DNA of 64,000 nt from an uncultured Acetatifactor sp. GTDB taxonomy: Bacteria > Bacillota > Clostridia > Lachnospirales > Lachnospiraceae. The stretch lies in NCBI GenBank assembly GCA_947594835.1, contig CANQEH010000006.1:46738-110737 (forward strand), given 5' to 3'. Within the stretch, counting starts at the first letter, position 1; each line of letters opens with the position of its first letter. Below, one piece after another: positions 53,654-62,057 of the stretch. The notes beneath the pieces were generated by a model. The model was not told where the DNA came from, did not search any database, and worked only from the letters and a program-made list of their open reading frames with translations. The translations under genes and the position numbers were made by a program.

Positions 53654-55045
53654 ATGGATCTGACAGACATTCGGGAATTATATCGAAGCAGAGAAAAATA
53701 TGCGGGGCAGGAGGTGACCGTGGGAGGCTGGGTCAGAAGCAACCGGGACTCCAAGAACTTTGGCTTTCTGGTCATCAATGACGGGACTTTCTTTGAACCC
53801 CTTCAGGTGGTGTACGGCGAGGGCCTTTCAAACTTCCAGGAGCTCTGCAAGATCAATGTGGGCGCGGCGCTGGTGGTGCGGGGAACCATCGTGGAGACGC
53901 CGGACGCCAAGCAGCCCTTTGAGATGCAGGCCGCCGAGGTGCTGGTAGAAGGCCCCTCCACGGCGGATTATCCCCTGCAGAAAAAGCGGCACAGCTTTGA
54001 ATACCTGCGCACCATCCCCCACCTGCGCCCCAGAACCAACACCTTCCAGGCGGTCTTTCGGGTGCGCTCCCTGATCGCGTACGCCATCCACAGCTTTTTT
54101 ATGGAGCGGGGCTTTGTCTATGTGCACACGCCCCTGATCACGGGAAGCGACTGCGAGGGAGCAGGCGAGATGTTCCAGGTGACTACGCTGGATCTGGAAA
54201 ATGTGCCCAGGACAGACAAGGGACAGGTGGACTACAGCCAGGACTTCTTTGGCAAGCCCACCAACCTGACGGTGAGCGGCCAGCTGAATGTGGAGACTTA
54301 CGCTTTTGCGTTTAAAAATGTGTATACGTTCGGCCCTACCTTCCGTGCGGAAAACTCCAATACCACCCGCCATGCGGCGGAGTTCTGGATGATCGAGCCG
54401 GAGATGGCCTTTGCGGACTTAAAGGACGATATGATGCTGGCCGAAGGGATGTTGAAATATGTGATCCGGTATGTGCTGGACAACGCGCCGGAGGAGATGG
54501 CCTTCTTTAACCAGTTCGTGGACAAGGGGCTGATCGAGCGGCTGGAGCACGTGGCAAACTCCGATTTTGCCCATGTGACCTATACGGAGGCTGTGGAAAT
54601 CCTGGCAAAAAACAATGAGAAGTTCGACTACAAGGTCGCCTGGGGCTGCGACCTGCAGACGGAGCACGAGCGGTATCTCACGGAGGAAGTGTTCAAGCGT
54701 CCGGTGTTTGTGACGGATTATCCCAAGGAGATCAAAGCCTTTTATATGAAGTTAAACGAGGACGGGAAGACTGTGGCAGCCATGGACTGCCTGGTGCCCG
54801 GCATTGGCGAGATCATCGGCGGCAGCCAGCGTGAGGACAAGCTGGAGGTGCTGAAGGCGCGGATGCAGGAGATGGGCCTCAAAGAGGAGGACTATGATTT
54901 TTATCTGGATCTGCGCCGCTACGGTTCGGTGCGCCATGCGGGGTTTGGCCTGGGCTTTGAGCGCTGTGTGATGTATCTGACCGGCATGGGCAATATCCGC
55001 GATGTGGTGCCTTTCCCCAGGACGGTGAACAACTGCGAACTCTGA
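53654..55045 (+). CDS. asnS: Asparaginyl-tRNA synthetase
   Basis: A 463-aa class IIb synthetase: N-terminal OB fold (about 18-110, [24 protein letters not shown]), class II motif 2 [22 protein letters not shown] (residues about 220-240), and motif 3 [15 protein letters not shown] near the end. Length is typical. No T-box is visible in the short gap upstream. Confidence 0.95.
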   Translation: MDLTDIRELYRSREKYAGQEVTVGGWVRSNRDSKNFGFLVINDGTFFEPLQVVYGEGLSNFQELCKINVGAALVVRGTIVETPDAKQPFEMQAAEVLVEGPSTADYPLQKKRHSFEYLRTIPHLRPRTNTFQAVFRVRSLIAYAIHSFFMERGFVYVHTPLITGSDCEGAGEMFQVTTLDLENVPRTDKGQVDYSQDFFGKPTNLTVSGQLNVETYAFAFKNVYTFGPTFRAENSNTTRHAAEFWMIEPEMAFADLKDDMMLAEGMLKYVIRYVLDNAPEEMAFFNQFVDKGLIERLEHVANSDFAHVTYTEAVEILAKNNEKFDYKVAWGCDLQTEHERYLTEEVFKRPVFVTDYPKEIKAFYMKLNEDGKTVAAMDCLVPGIGEIIGGSQREDKLEVLKARMQEMGLKEEDYDFYLDLRRYGSVRHAGFGLGFERCVMYLTGMGNIRDVVPFPRTVNNCEL

Positions 55046-55129
55046 TCTGGGCGGCGGTTTAGAAATTCTTAAGGCGTTCCGGCTTGTTTTGCAGGTGAAA
55101 ATTCGACAAAAGTGTGATAAGATTTTGGC

Positions 55130-56347
55130 ATGAAGAACAAAAGAGTCATCCGATCTGTGAATTTCATATTGGTGTCTGCGCTGACGGCGGCTATGCTGCG
55201 CGTTGGCGCACAGCAGACGCTGCCTGCAAAGGCCACCACCATAGGGGAAATCCAGCAGCAGATCCAGGCCCATGAGGAGGAGCTGGGGCAAAGACAGAAC
55301 GAGGTCACAGCCCTGGAGGATGAGCAGGATCTGCTTCTGGAAAAAATGGAAGACCTGAACGCGGAAATCATCAATACCATGGCCAGTATCGGGGTCAAGG
55401 AGGAGGAAATCGCGCAGAAGGAGGAAGAGATCGCGGGCAAGGAGGTCGAGATTGATCAGACTGCCCGGGAATACGACGCCGCCAAGGCACAGGAGGAAGC
55501 CCAGCGGCTGGATATGGCCATCCGCACCAGAATGCTTTACGAGCAGGGCGACACCACCTATATGACCGCCCTGTTGAACGGACAGGGGCTGGCGGATGTC
55601 TTAAACCACCTGGACTACGTGGAGAAGGTCTACGAGTACAGCAAGGCGAAGCTGGACAGCTATGTGGAGACAAAAGACCAGCTTCAGGCGCTGTGGAACC
55701 TGCTGGAGGAGGAAAAGGCCTCCCTGCAGGCGGATCAGGCCCAGCTGGAAGCCGACCAGGCGCTTCTTCAGGAGCAGAAGGGGGAACTGGACGGGATGCT
55801 GGCCCAGTTAAAGGCCCAGTCCGCCAACTACGACGCGGCCATCAGCAGGGCTAAGCAGGCGGCGGCGGCAGTCCAGAAGCTGCTGCAGCAGGACAAAAAG
55901 AAACTGCAGCAGATGCAGGCGGCCCAGAATGCGGCAAACGCCACCTATGCCAACACCAGCTATACCTCTGTCATAGACGGCGCGGCGGGCAGCGACCTGG
56001 GGAAAAAGGTAGCAAAGTTTGCGGTGCAGTATATCGGGAACCCCTATGTGGCGGGGGGGACCAGCCTGACCAACGGGGCGGACTGCTCCGGGTTTACCTA
56101 TGCGGTGTATTTAAGCTTCGGGTACAGTATCCCCAGAACTTCCACCCAGCAGCGCAGCGCAGGCACGGGGGTCAGCCTTGAGGAGGCCCAGCCTGGGGAT
56201 CTGGTCTGCTACGACGGCCATGTGGCGCTGTATATCGGAGGGGGCCTGGTGGTTCATGCCAGCAACAGCAGCCCTTACCCCAGAGGAGGCATCAAGGTGA
56301 GCAACGCCCAGTACAGGACGGTGCTGGCGGTCCGGCGGATTGTTTAA
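55130..56347 (+). CDS. Secreted NlpC/P60 peptidoglycan hydrolase with coiled-coil domain
   Basis: A 405-aa exported protein: signal peptide (about 1-35, cleavage likely after PAKA), a long coiled coil (40-270; periodic Glu/Gln/Leu as in PcsB/CwlO-type proteins), and a C-terminal NlpC/P60 domain (290-405) with the catalytic Cys in GADCSGFTYAVY (about 318) and His in GHVALYIGGG (about 363). It should cut the peptide stem during growth, possibly under FtsEX-like control through the coiled coil (family inference). Confidence 0.9.
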   Translation: MKNKRVIRSVNFILVSALTAAMLRVGAQQTLPAKATTIGEIQQQIQAHEEELGQRQNEVTALEDEQDLLLEKMEDLNAEIINTMASIGVKEEEIAQKEEEIAGKEVEIDQTAREYDAAKAQEEAQRLDMAIRTRMLYEQGDTTYMTALLNGQGLADVLNHLDYVEKVYEYSKAKLDSYVETKDQLQALWNLLEEEKASLQADQAQLEADQALLQEQKGELDGMLAQLKAQSANYDAAISRAKQAAAAVQKLLQQDKKKLQQMQAAQNAANATYANTSYTSVIDGAAGSDLGKKVAKFAVQYIGNPYVAGGTSLTNGADCSGFTYAVYLSFGYSIPRTSTQQRSAGTGVSLEEAQPGDLVCYDGHVALYIGGGLVVHASNSSPYPRGGIKVSNAQYRTVLAVRRIV

Positions 56348-56363
56348 CTGACAGAAAGGTTTT

Positions 56364-57203
56364 GTGGATAGGATGTTAAGGATAGGATGTCATTTGTCTT
56401 CCTCCAAGGGATTTCTCGCCATGGCGAAAACGGCGGAGTCCATTGGAGCCAATACGTTTCAGTTTTTTACCAGAAATCCCCGGGGCGGGGCGGCAAAGGA
56501 CTGGGATCCGAGGGATATACAGGAGATGTTTGGATATTTCGAGAAGGCCGGGATTGCCTGTCCCCTGGCCCATGCCCCCTATACCTTAAACGCCTGCGGG
56601 GCGCAGGAGCGGGTGCGCCAGTTTGCCTTGGAGACCATGGCGGACGACTTAAAGCGTCTGGAGCAGATCCCGGGCGCCCTCTATAATTTCCATCCGGGCA
56701 GCCATGTGGGCCAGGGGGACGAACAGGGGATCCAGCAGATCGCGGATACCTTAAACCGGGTGCTCTGGGAAGGGATGCACACTACGGTGCTTTTGGAGAC
56801 CATGGCGGGGAAGGGCAGCGAAGTGGGCCGAAACTTTGAGCAGCTGCGGGAGATTTTGGACAGGGTTGAGCTGTCCCAGAAGATGGGAGTGTGTCTGGAC
56901 ACCTGCCATGTGTGGGACGGGGGATACGATATCGTGGAGGATCTGGACGGAGTGCTTGCGGCGTTTGACCAGACGGTGGGACGGGCGCGGCTGAAGGCCA
57001 TCCATCTGAACGATTCCATGAATCCAAGAGGCAGCCATAAGGACCGGCATGAGAAGATCGGCCAGGGGCACATCGGGGCAGAGGCTTTCCGAAGGATTGT
57101 GACGCATCCCATGCTGCGGGATCTGCCCTTTTATCTGGAGACGCCAAACGAGCTGGACGGATATCAGGCGGAAATTGCGATGCTGAGGGAAATGGCAGGG
57201 TAA
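56364..57203 (+). CDS. nfo: Deoxyribonuclease IV (AP endonuclease)
   Basis: A 279-aa endonuclease IV that cuts at abasic sites using three zinc ions. Start is ambiguous: GTG ([12 protein letters not shown]) has GAAAGG only 4 bases away, while ATG at 56373 gives the usual MLRIGCHLS. Metal ligands appear in [42 protein letters not shown], and FYLETPNE. Full family length. Confidence 0.93.
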   Translation: MDRMLRIGCHLSSSKGFLAMAKTAESIGANTFQFFTRNPRGGAAKDWDPRDIQEMFGYFEKAGIACPLAHAPYTLNACGAQERVRQFALETMADDLKRLEQIPGALYNFHPGSHVGQGDEQGIQQIADTLNRVLWEGMHTTVLLETMAGKGSEVGRNFEQLREILDRVELSQKMGVCLDTCHVWDGGYDIVEDLDGVLAAFDQTVGRARLKAIHLNDSMNPRGSHKDRHEKIGQGHIGAEAFRRIVTHPMLRDLPFYLETPNELDGYQAEIAMLREMAG

Positions 57204-57319
57204 AGCGGCAGACGCTTCGCCCTCTGAGACTGCCTGCCGCCTCCCGGCGGGCGCATTGTAAGCGCTGCCCTCTGGCGTTTTCGCCAGGAAGTGCGGGACA
57301 CGGCAGGCCAAACGGCAGG

Positions 57320-57754
57320 TTACAGGTATTTCTGCAGATCCTTGCAGAGTTCTTCCTCGATGGAGATGAGGTCTTTGCAGAGCCCCTTGGAGGGTTCGTC
57401 CGCCGCCTTGTACTGATTTAAGTATTTGTGCAGGGACTTGATGCCCATGTTGCAGCCGTCGGTCATCAGGCTGGCGATGGTGGCGTCGCTGTTGTCCATG
57501 CCGATCTTCAGATTGGTCTTCATCCAGGACATCCCCTTGGCCATGGCGCTGGGGTCTTTTTCTTCGCTGTGGTGCCCGATGAGCTGGGAGTGGATTTCGT
57601 TGCCCAGTTTTTCGTGGTGTTCCCGGCTCTCTCTCAGCAGCTGTTTCATGCTGCTGTCCTGGATCTTTTCCATCACTTCGTCGATAGTGGAAACGGCCAT
57701 CTTGGAGCCGGAGTCACATTCCTTGAGCAGGTAAATGGTGTCGTTGTTTGTCAT
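57320..57754 (-). CDS. Ferritin-like four-helix protein (DUF2383/PA2169-type)
   Basis: A 144-aa all-helical protein with MTNNDTIYLLKECDSGSKMAVSTIDEV at the start and spaced Glu/His residues (ESREHHEKLGNEIH) that suit the ferritin-like DUF2383 fold. Function unknown; such proteins are often stress-linked. It converges with nfo. The 116-bp gap between them contains several GC hairpins (for example GGCG/CGCC around 57268-57280) but no clean terminator. Confidence 0.7.
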   Translation of the reverse strand: MTNNDTIYLLKECDSGSKMAVSTIDEVMEKIQDSSMKQLLRESREHHEKLGNEIHSQLIGHHSEEKDPSAMAKGMSWMKTNLKIGMDNSDATIASLMTDGCNMGIKSLHKYLNQYKAADEPSKGLCKDLISIEEELCKDLQKYL

Positions 57755-57944
57755 GGCAAATCCTCCGTTTTGTTTTGATGGGAATAGTATGCCACATGGG
57801 AAGGGGTTTTATACCGCGGGGCAAAGCGGTGGGGAAAGCCGGCAGAAAAGATGAAAGATTTAAAGAGATCGTACACTCGGACATAACATAGAGCTAAAAG
57901 CGCTGAAACAGCCCAAAGGGATGTTCGCGGAAAGGGTTTGTAGA

Positions 57945-59567
57945 ATGAAAGCGGCAGATATCATACAAAAAATTTTGTGCATTCTTTTACTGGGACTGTT
58001 TCTTCCTGTTCTATTTTGCGTCTGCTTTATAGGGAATGCCATGCCGTACTGGGGATCCATGAAGCTGGTGACCAGGCTGCCGGATCAGATCCTCTTTTTG
58101 ATGGCATTGGCAGGAGTGGGCGTCTGTATTTTTCTCTTTCGGAAATTCGCAGGCGGGGAACTCACACGGCGCGGCAACTGGATAACAAACGGGGTGCTGG
58201 GGCTTCTCTTCTTTGGTCTGTATTTTTTAAACCTGTGGATTGCAAAAGAAATCTGTTTTCTCCTGAATGCAGATTCCATGGTGGTGAGCGGCGTGGCTTA
58301 CGAGTATGTCCATGAGCGGAAGCTGGGAGATTTTTATTATCTGTCCATGTATTCCAATAATATTCCCATCGGTTATCTCTTGGGACGGCTTTTGCGGGTG
58401 GCAGTGAATATGCAGCAGTATCCCTATCCCATCCACGAGTTTATCTGGATACAGGTGAATTGTATTCTTTTTTCCATAGCAGGATTTTTTTGCTGTCTCA
58501 CTGTAAAGCGTATGACGAAAAGGCTTCTGCCTGTGGCTGCTTCCTTTCTCCTCTATGTTGCTGTTGTGGGTATATCGCCCAGGAAAATCGCGCCTTACAC
58601 GGATACATACGGAATGGTCTTTCCGATCATTAGTCTCTATTGCTATGTCTGTTACAGACAGGCCAGGCGGGAATGGGGCAAGTGGGCGTATCTGTCGGCG
58701 TCTCTCATCGCTGGGATGGCTGGCGGTCTGGTCAAGCCCAGCATCTATATTGTCGTGATTGCAATTTTGGGAGCGGAAGGGATCGGTTTTCTGAAACAAT
58801 ATAAGGCGCGGTGGCGTTTTCTGCTGGCAGAGCTTGTGCTTGCAGGAAGTCTGCTGTACGGCAACCGGCTTTGCATGGATCATATGATTTCTGAACTGGG
58901 GCTGAATTTTAATGAGGAGATAGAGGCCGGATGGCAGCATTATTTTCTGATGGGGCTGAACGAGGCGACGACCGGCGGTTATAATGCAGAGGATGCGGCA
59001 ATGTTCGGCGAGTTTCAGAGCAGCAGAGATGACCGCATCCATGCGGAATTGGAAAGAGCCGTCGGAAGGCTGAAAGACAGGGGGGCCATCGGGAGCCTTT
59101 CCTTTTATCTCCGGAAAATGGCCATGGTGTTTAACGACGGCACTTTCAATTGGAAAACGGAATATATGGGGGATCAGGAATACCCCGTGGATCTATCCAG
59201 TAAAACACCGCTGACAGAACGGCTCCGAAGCATTTTCTGGTCCAATGAACAGGGGTACGATGTGGGGGGATATAACACATTTTGCCAATTGGTCTGGTTA
59301 TTTAGTCTGATCGGAATCCCGGGTATATGTATGGGCGGGATCAGACGGGAAGAAAACAATATTTTTGTCATCGCCTTTCTGGGGATTTTTCTCTATCAAA
59401 TGCTGTTTGAGGCGAGAGCCAGGTATCTGTTTGTGTTCTTGCCGGTGATTCTGGTGATGTCCATATGCGGTATCTGGGAATACGCACATATCCACACCAG
59501 GAAAGCTTTCTGCCTGCGGGTACAGTTTCCGAAACTACGGAAAACGAAACGAGAAGAGGGCGTATGA
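57945..59567 (+). CDS. Polytopic membrane protein, 540 aa (GT-C-like layout)
   Basis: I start at MKAADIIQKILCIL, 8 bases after GGAAAGGG, not at an ATG 24 bases earlier. The first 300 residues and the final 110 form about ten to twelve membrane helices, with an extracytoplasmic region between (about 320-440). This resembles GT-C glycosyltransferases/mannosyltransferases, but no DxD or ExD motif can be assigned with confidence. Role unknown; it could handle a lipid-linked sugar. It is the last gene before the split spoIIID. Confidence 0.65.
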   Translation: MKAADIIQKILCILLLGLFLPVLFCVCFIGNAMPYWGSMKLVTRLPDQILFLMALAGVGVCIFLFRKFAGGELTRRGNWITNGVLGLLFFGLYFLNLWIAKEICFLLNADSMVVSGVAYEYVHERKLGDFYYLSMYSNNIPIGYLLGRLLRVAVNMQQYPYPIHEFIWIQVNCILFSIAGFFCCLTVKRMTKRLLPVAASFLLYVAVVGISPRKIAPYTDTYGMVFPIISLYCYVCYRQARREWGKWAYLSASLIAGMAGGLVKPSIYIVVIAILGAEGIGFLKQYKARWRFLLAELVLAGSLLYGNRLCMDHMISELGLNFNEEIEAGWQHYFLMGLNEATTGGYNAEDAAMFGEFQSSRDDRIHAELERAVGRLKDRGAIGSLSFYLRKMAMVFNDGTFNWKTEYMGDQEYPVDLSSKTPLTERLRSIFWSNEQGYDVGGYNTFCQLVWLFSLIGIPGICMGGIRREENNIFVIAFLGIFLYQMLFEARARYLFVFLPVILVMSICGIWEYAHIHTRKAFCLRVQFPKLRKTKREEGV

Positions 59568-59698
59568 AAACCAGATTCTGCTCTTCCGCTCCCGTGGCCG
59601 CCGAGGGCATCGGCCCCAATGGGCAGGACGGAGCGGCAAAGCGGCTGTTTAAAAATGTATCGGATGGCTTCCCAGAGGAGCCGGGCAATCTGAAATAG
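59564..59698 (+). CDS. Possible 44-aa ORF coupled to the membrane protein gene
   Basis: An ATG overlaps the preceding stop (ATGA) and has GAGAAGAGGG upstream, so it could be translated. The peptide (MKTRFCSSAPVAAEG...) is not recognised and has no clear structure. It may be chance. Confidence 0.3.
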   Translation: MKTRFCSSAPVAAEGIGPNGQDGAAKRLFKNVSDGFPEEPGNLK

Positions 59699-59743
59699 GA
59701 CGTGAAATAGGACGCGGAAACTCTCTCTGGGCCGCTTTCCCAC

Positions 59744-59772
59744 GCATATCTCTGAAAACCCCTTCATAAGAT
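59744..59772 (+). promoter_or_regulatory. Sigma-E-type sporulation promoter of spoIIID
   Basis: GCATATC (59744-59750), 14 bases, CATAAGAT (59765-59772). This matches the mother-cell sigma-E pattern (KMATATT-N14-CATACAMT) and lies 26 bases before the spoIIID ATG, the expected control for this gene. Confidence 0.8.
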
Positions 59773-59798
59773 GTAAAAAACATTCTCAAAGGCACATC

Positions 59799-59930
59799 AT
59801 GAAGGAATATATCGAGGAGCGCGCCGTAAACATTGCCAATTACATCATCGACTGCAATGCCACAGTCCGGCAGACGGCGAAGACATTTGGAGTAAGCAAG
59901 AGTACGGTACATAAGGACGTAACAAAATAG
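59799..59930 (+). CDS. spoIIID: spoIIID, 5' part (interrupted gene)
   Basis: Begins MKEYIEERAVNIANYI, the SpoIIID N-terminus, and contains the helix-turn-helix (TVRQTAKTFGVSKSTVHKDV). It reads through 42 family-like codons (to VHKDVT) and then ends at a TAG two codons inside foreign sequence. Full SpoIIID is about 80-95 aa, so half is missing. The rest is found at 63588-63740 in the same frame and strand. SpoIIID is a DNA-binding regulator that represses and activates mother-cell genes between sigma-E and sigma-K stages. The unexcised 43-aa product lacks the C-terminal basic helix needed for DNA contact and is presumably inactive. Confidence 0.92.
   Translation: MKEYIEERAVNIANYIIDCNATVRQTAKTFGVSKSTVHKDVTK
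59908..59923 (+). repeat. Left junction core of the element in spoIIID
   Basis: TACATAAGGACGTAAC. The same 16-mer with one change (C to T) occurs at 63586-63601, the right junction. Crossover within it restores the spoIIID frame; the one difference is silent (GAC/GAT, Asp). Confidence 0.88.
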
Positions 59931-60035
59931 AACGGCTGGGAGGGAAGGTGGTGAAGGGGAGAATTTTTTATTGTGAAACAATATAATTGAAGATAGCAGG
60001 CTTGGCCGTGATAAAATTGAAATGAGGATTAAATT

Positions 60036-60758
60036 ATGTACGCATTGTATGGCACTGCGCTTTTTGTAATACTTTTTATGCTGGCGGCGTGGACATTTGT
60101 GCTATGGCAATATAATCATTCGTCATACCGGCAAGTTACCGGTAATTCATTTTTGGCTGTTTTGTTTGATAAGGGAAGATATGGAGAATATCTGATCTAT
60201 CGCTTTCTCCGTGCATATGAAAAACAAGGCGCAAGATTTCTTTTTAACTGCTATCTGCCGCGCGAAAACGGAGAAACAACAGAAATAGACGTGATGATGA
60301 TAAGTAAGACCGGAATCCATGTGTTTGAGAGTAAAAACTACAGCGGATGGATATTCGGCGATGCAAAAGGGAAAAACTGGACACAGACCCTGCCGCGGGG
60401 ACGTAAATCTCATAAGGAATACTTCTTAAATCCTATTAAACAAAATCAGCTGCATATTAAATGGCTGAAGCAATACCTTAAGGATGAAACAGTGCCGATT
60501 TATTCTATTGTAGTGTTTTCTGAAAGGTGTACTTTGAAAAAGATTGATGTGTCTGGCGCTGATGCCATCGTGCTCAAGATAGATCGCCTGTATCGGACAG
60601 TAACTGAAATGAATGCGAGAGTGCCTTTGGCGTTGGATGAACACAGGATTGATCGGCTTTATGAAAGATTATATCTTAATACGCAGGTCGATGATCAGGT
60701 AATGCAAAAACACATTGAAACTATTGAAAACCGTGTTCTTAAAAAAGGCATATTTTGA
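60036..60758 (+). CDS. NERD-domain membrane protein
   Basis: A 240-aa protein with one N-terminal membrane helix (about 6-28) and a nuclease-related domain (NERD, about 45-170: GRYGEYLIYRFLRAYE, FNCYLPRENGETTEIDVMMISKTGIHVFESKNYSGWIFG, the E-IDV-ESKNY order typical of this restriction-endonuclease-like fold). NERD proteins are thought to process nucleic acids. The frame ends early, at the point where the downstream frame continues with a zinc ribbon. Confidence 0.8.
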   Translation: MYALYGTALFVILFMLAAWTFVLWQYNHSSYRQVTGNSFLAVLFDKGRYGEYLIYRFLRAYEKQGARFLFNCYLPRENGETTEIDVMMISKTGIHVFESKNYSGWIFGDAKGKNWTQTLPRGRKSHKEYFLNPIKQNQLHIKWLKQYLKDETVPIYSIVVFSERCTLKKIDVSGADAIVLKIDRLYRTVTEMNARVPLALDEHRIDRLYERLYLNTQVDDQVMQKHIETIENRVLKKGIF

Positions 60759-60948
60759 AAAGGATGTTGAAACCAAGACGGTATCAGTGGATTTTCACGG
60801 CGAAAAACAAGTGCTATGTTCTAAATGCGGCGCACCTATGGAACTGCGTACTGTGAACAAAGGCACTCATGCGGGAAAAAGGTTTTATGGATATGGAGCG
60901 ATACGGGGGAGCGGATTCTCTGGACCGAATATAGCGGTCAGGGGGTGA
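60715..60948 (+). pseudogene. Frameshifted zinc-ribbon remnant of the NERD gene
   Basis: In a frame shifted from the NERD ORF, the sequence reads ...QVLCSKCGAPMELRTVNKGTHAGKRFYG, the first half of a topoisomerase-type zinc ribbon that commonly follows NERD domains. The usual second CxxC half is missing; the end (YGYGAIRGSGF...) looks like a second frameshift. The shift occurs near an A-run (TTAAAAAAGG, about 60738-60746). A programmed frameshift is possible but the ribbon end is degraded, so decay is more likely. The following 60949-61134 holds no gene I can support. Confidence 0.6.
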
Positions 60949-61134
60949 TAATTGCATATCATACGGCGATAGGGCATTGATAAACTTGCGGAAGCAGGTT
61001 TATTGGATGCTCCTTTTTATTTGCGGCATGAGCACATTTTAAATAGATTGAGCAATGGGAGACATTTCTGATGATATTTTCAGATCGATTTTCATAGAAT
61101 GGACAAAGGTTATTAGAGGGAGGTGTGTTTCGCT

Positions 61135-61299
61135 GTGGAAATTTTTTTCGAAAAAATATATTCGGAAAAAAAGAGAAAACTGAATTATATCATACATAAT
61201 CCAAACACAGCGGAGAAGACTGCCCAGATACTGCTGGATATATTGATACAGGCAAATGAGAAGAAGGTGGAGAGAAAGCTGCGGAAGATGGCAGAGTAG
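61135..61299 (+). CDS. 54-aa basic helical protein in the element
   Basis: Starts at GTG with GAGGGAGG 11 bases upstream (a GTG 12 bases earlier is an alternative). The peptide MEIFFEKIYSEKKRKLNYII...KKVERKLRKMAE is helical, Lys-rich and has a leucine-patterned middle. It is not recognised. Its position in a recombinase element and its size make it a candidate recombination directionality factor, which skin elements need for excision, but that is speculation. Confidence 0.5.
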   Translation: MEIFFEKIYSEKKRKLNYIIHNPNTAEKTAQILLDILIQANEKKVERKLRKMAE

Positions 61300-61330
61300 C
61301 ATAATAAAGATGGCAGGGTAGCATAATAAA
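61287..61330 (+). repeat. Two-copy 22-bp tandem repeat
   Basis: GATGGCAG(A/G)GTAGCATAATAAA twice (61287-61308, 61309-61330), one mismatch. It starts in the last codons of the 54-aa ORF and ends just before the mntA promoter. Confidence 0.85.
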
Positions 61331-61337
61331 TTTCTGA

Positions 61338-61366
61338 TTGTATCGTATCGGAACTTAGGGTAGAAT
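61338..61366 (+). promoter_or_regulatory. Promoter of the mntA-hepT-recombinase run
   Basis: TTGTAT (61338-61343), 17 bases, TAGAAT (61361-61366). Housekeeping type; no sporulation promoter could be identified with confidence before the recombinase. Confidence 0.5.
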
Positions 61367-61425
61367 AATGTCATAGAGCTGGGTTGTATAACAGGCTCAT
61401 GAAGATTGGAAAGGGAAAACAGAAT

Positions 61426-61719
61426 ATGTGCTATAGCATTGATGAGATAAAAAATAGAACGACACCTATCGCAAAGGCATATGGGATTGGCCGGATGTGT
61501 CTCTTTGGATCTTATGCCAGAGGGGAAGCGAATGATGACAGCGATGTGGATCTGTATATAGAGCGCGGTAAAATGAAAAGTCTGATACAGTACTTTGCTT
61601 TTGTCGATGAATTGGAAGATGCTTTAGAGTGCCATGTGGATGTGGTTACGACAGGGATTGAGGACAAGCAGTTCTTGGCGGGAATTATGCGGGAGGGAGT
61701 ACTTTTGTATGAAGAATGA
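61426..61719 (+). CDS. MntA-like nucleotidyltransferase antitoxin
   Basis: A 97-aa minimal nucleotidyltransferase. LFGSYARGEANDDSDVDLYIE (about 27-47) is the GSxRG...DxD catalytic motif. In MntA-HepT modules this enzyme adds AMP to the HEPN toxin to silence it. I start at MCYSIDEIKN; an upstream frame extension lacks a site. Overlaps hepT by 11 bases. Confidence 0.88.
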   Translation: MCYSIDEIKNRTTPIAKAYGIGRMCLFGSYARGEANDDSDVDLYIERGKMKSLIQYFAFVDELEDALECHVDVVTTGIEDKQFLAGIMREGVLLYEE

Positions 61720-62044
61720 GGATATTGTGATCCTTAAGAAAATGATTAAATACTGTAATGATATTCATACTCTTATGGATCGGTTTGACAGAGATTTTGA
61801 ACAGTACAAAAAGGATATTTCTTTTCAATATGCTTGTAATATGTGTATTATTCAGATTGGAGAACTGGCCAACAGATTATCTGATGAAATCAAGGAAGCG
61901 AATAAAGAGATTCCGTGGCGTGCAATCAGAGGGATGAGAAATCTTCATGCACATGATTATGAAAATGTTGATCTGGAGATTGTATGGAATACGTTGCTGG
62001 AGGATATCCCGGCATTGGAAGGTAATTTGAGAAAAATCGAATAG
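61709..62044 (+). CDS. HepT-like HEPN toxin
   Basis: A 111-aa four-helix HEPN protein with the RxxxxH RNase motif in RGMRNLHAHDY (about 83-93). It should cleave RNA, probably tRNA, unless adenylylated by its partner. It is followed after 13 bases by the serine recombinase, so toxin-antitoxin and recombinase genes can be cotranscribed. In the element it would punish loss from the vegetative lineage. Confidence 0.88.
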   Translation: MKNEDIVILKKMIKYCNDIHTLMDRFDRDFEQYKKDISFQYACNMCIIQIGELANRLSDEIKEANKEIPWRAIRGMRNLHAHDYENVDLEIVWNTLLEDIPALEGNLRKIE

Positions 62045-62057
62045 AAAGGCCATCTTC

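Noticed and set aside
59799..59930. Reading the 5' spoIIID part as a simple nonsense pseudogene
   Set aside because: The missing codons are present downstream in frame with a matching junction core and recombinase, which a simple pseudogene would not have.
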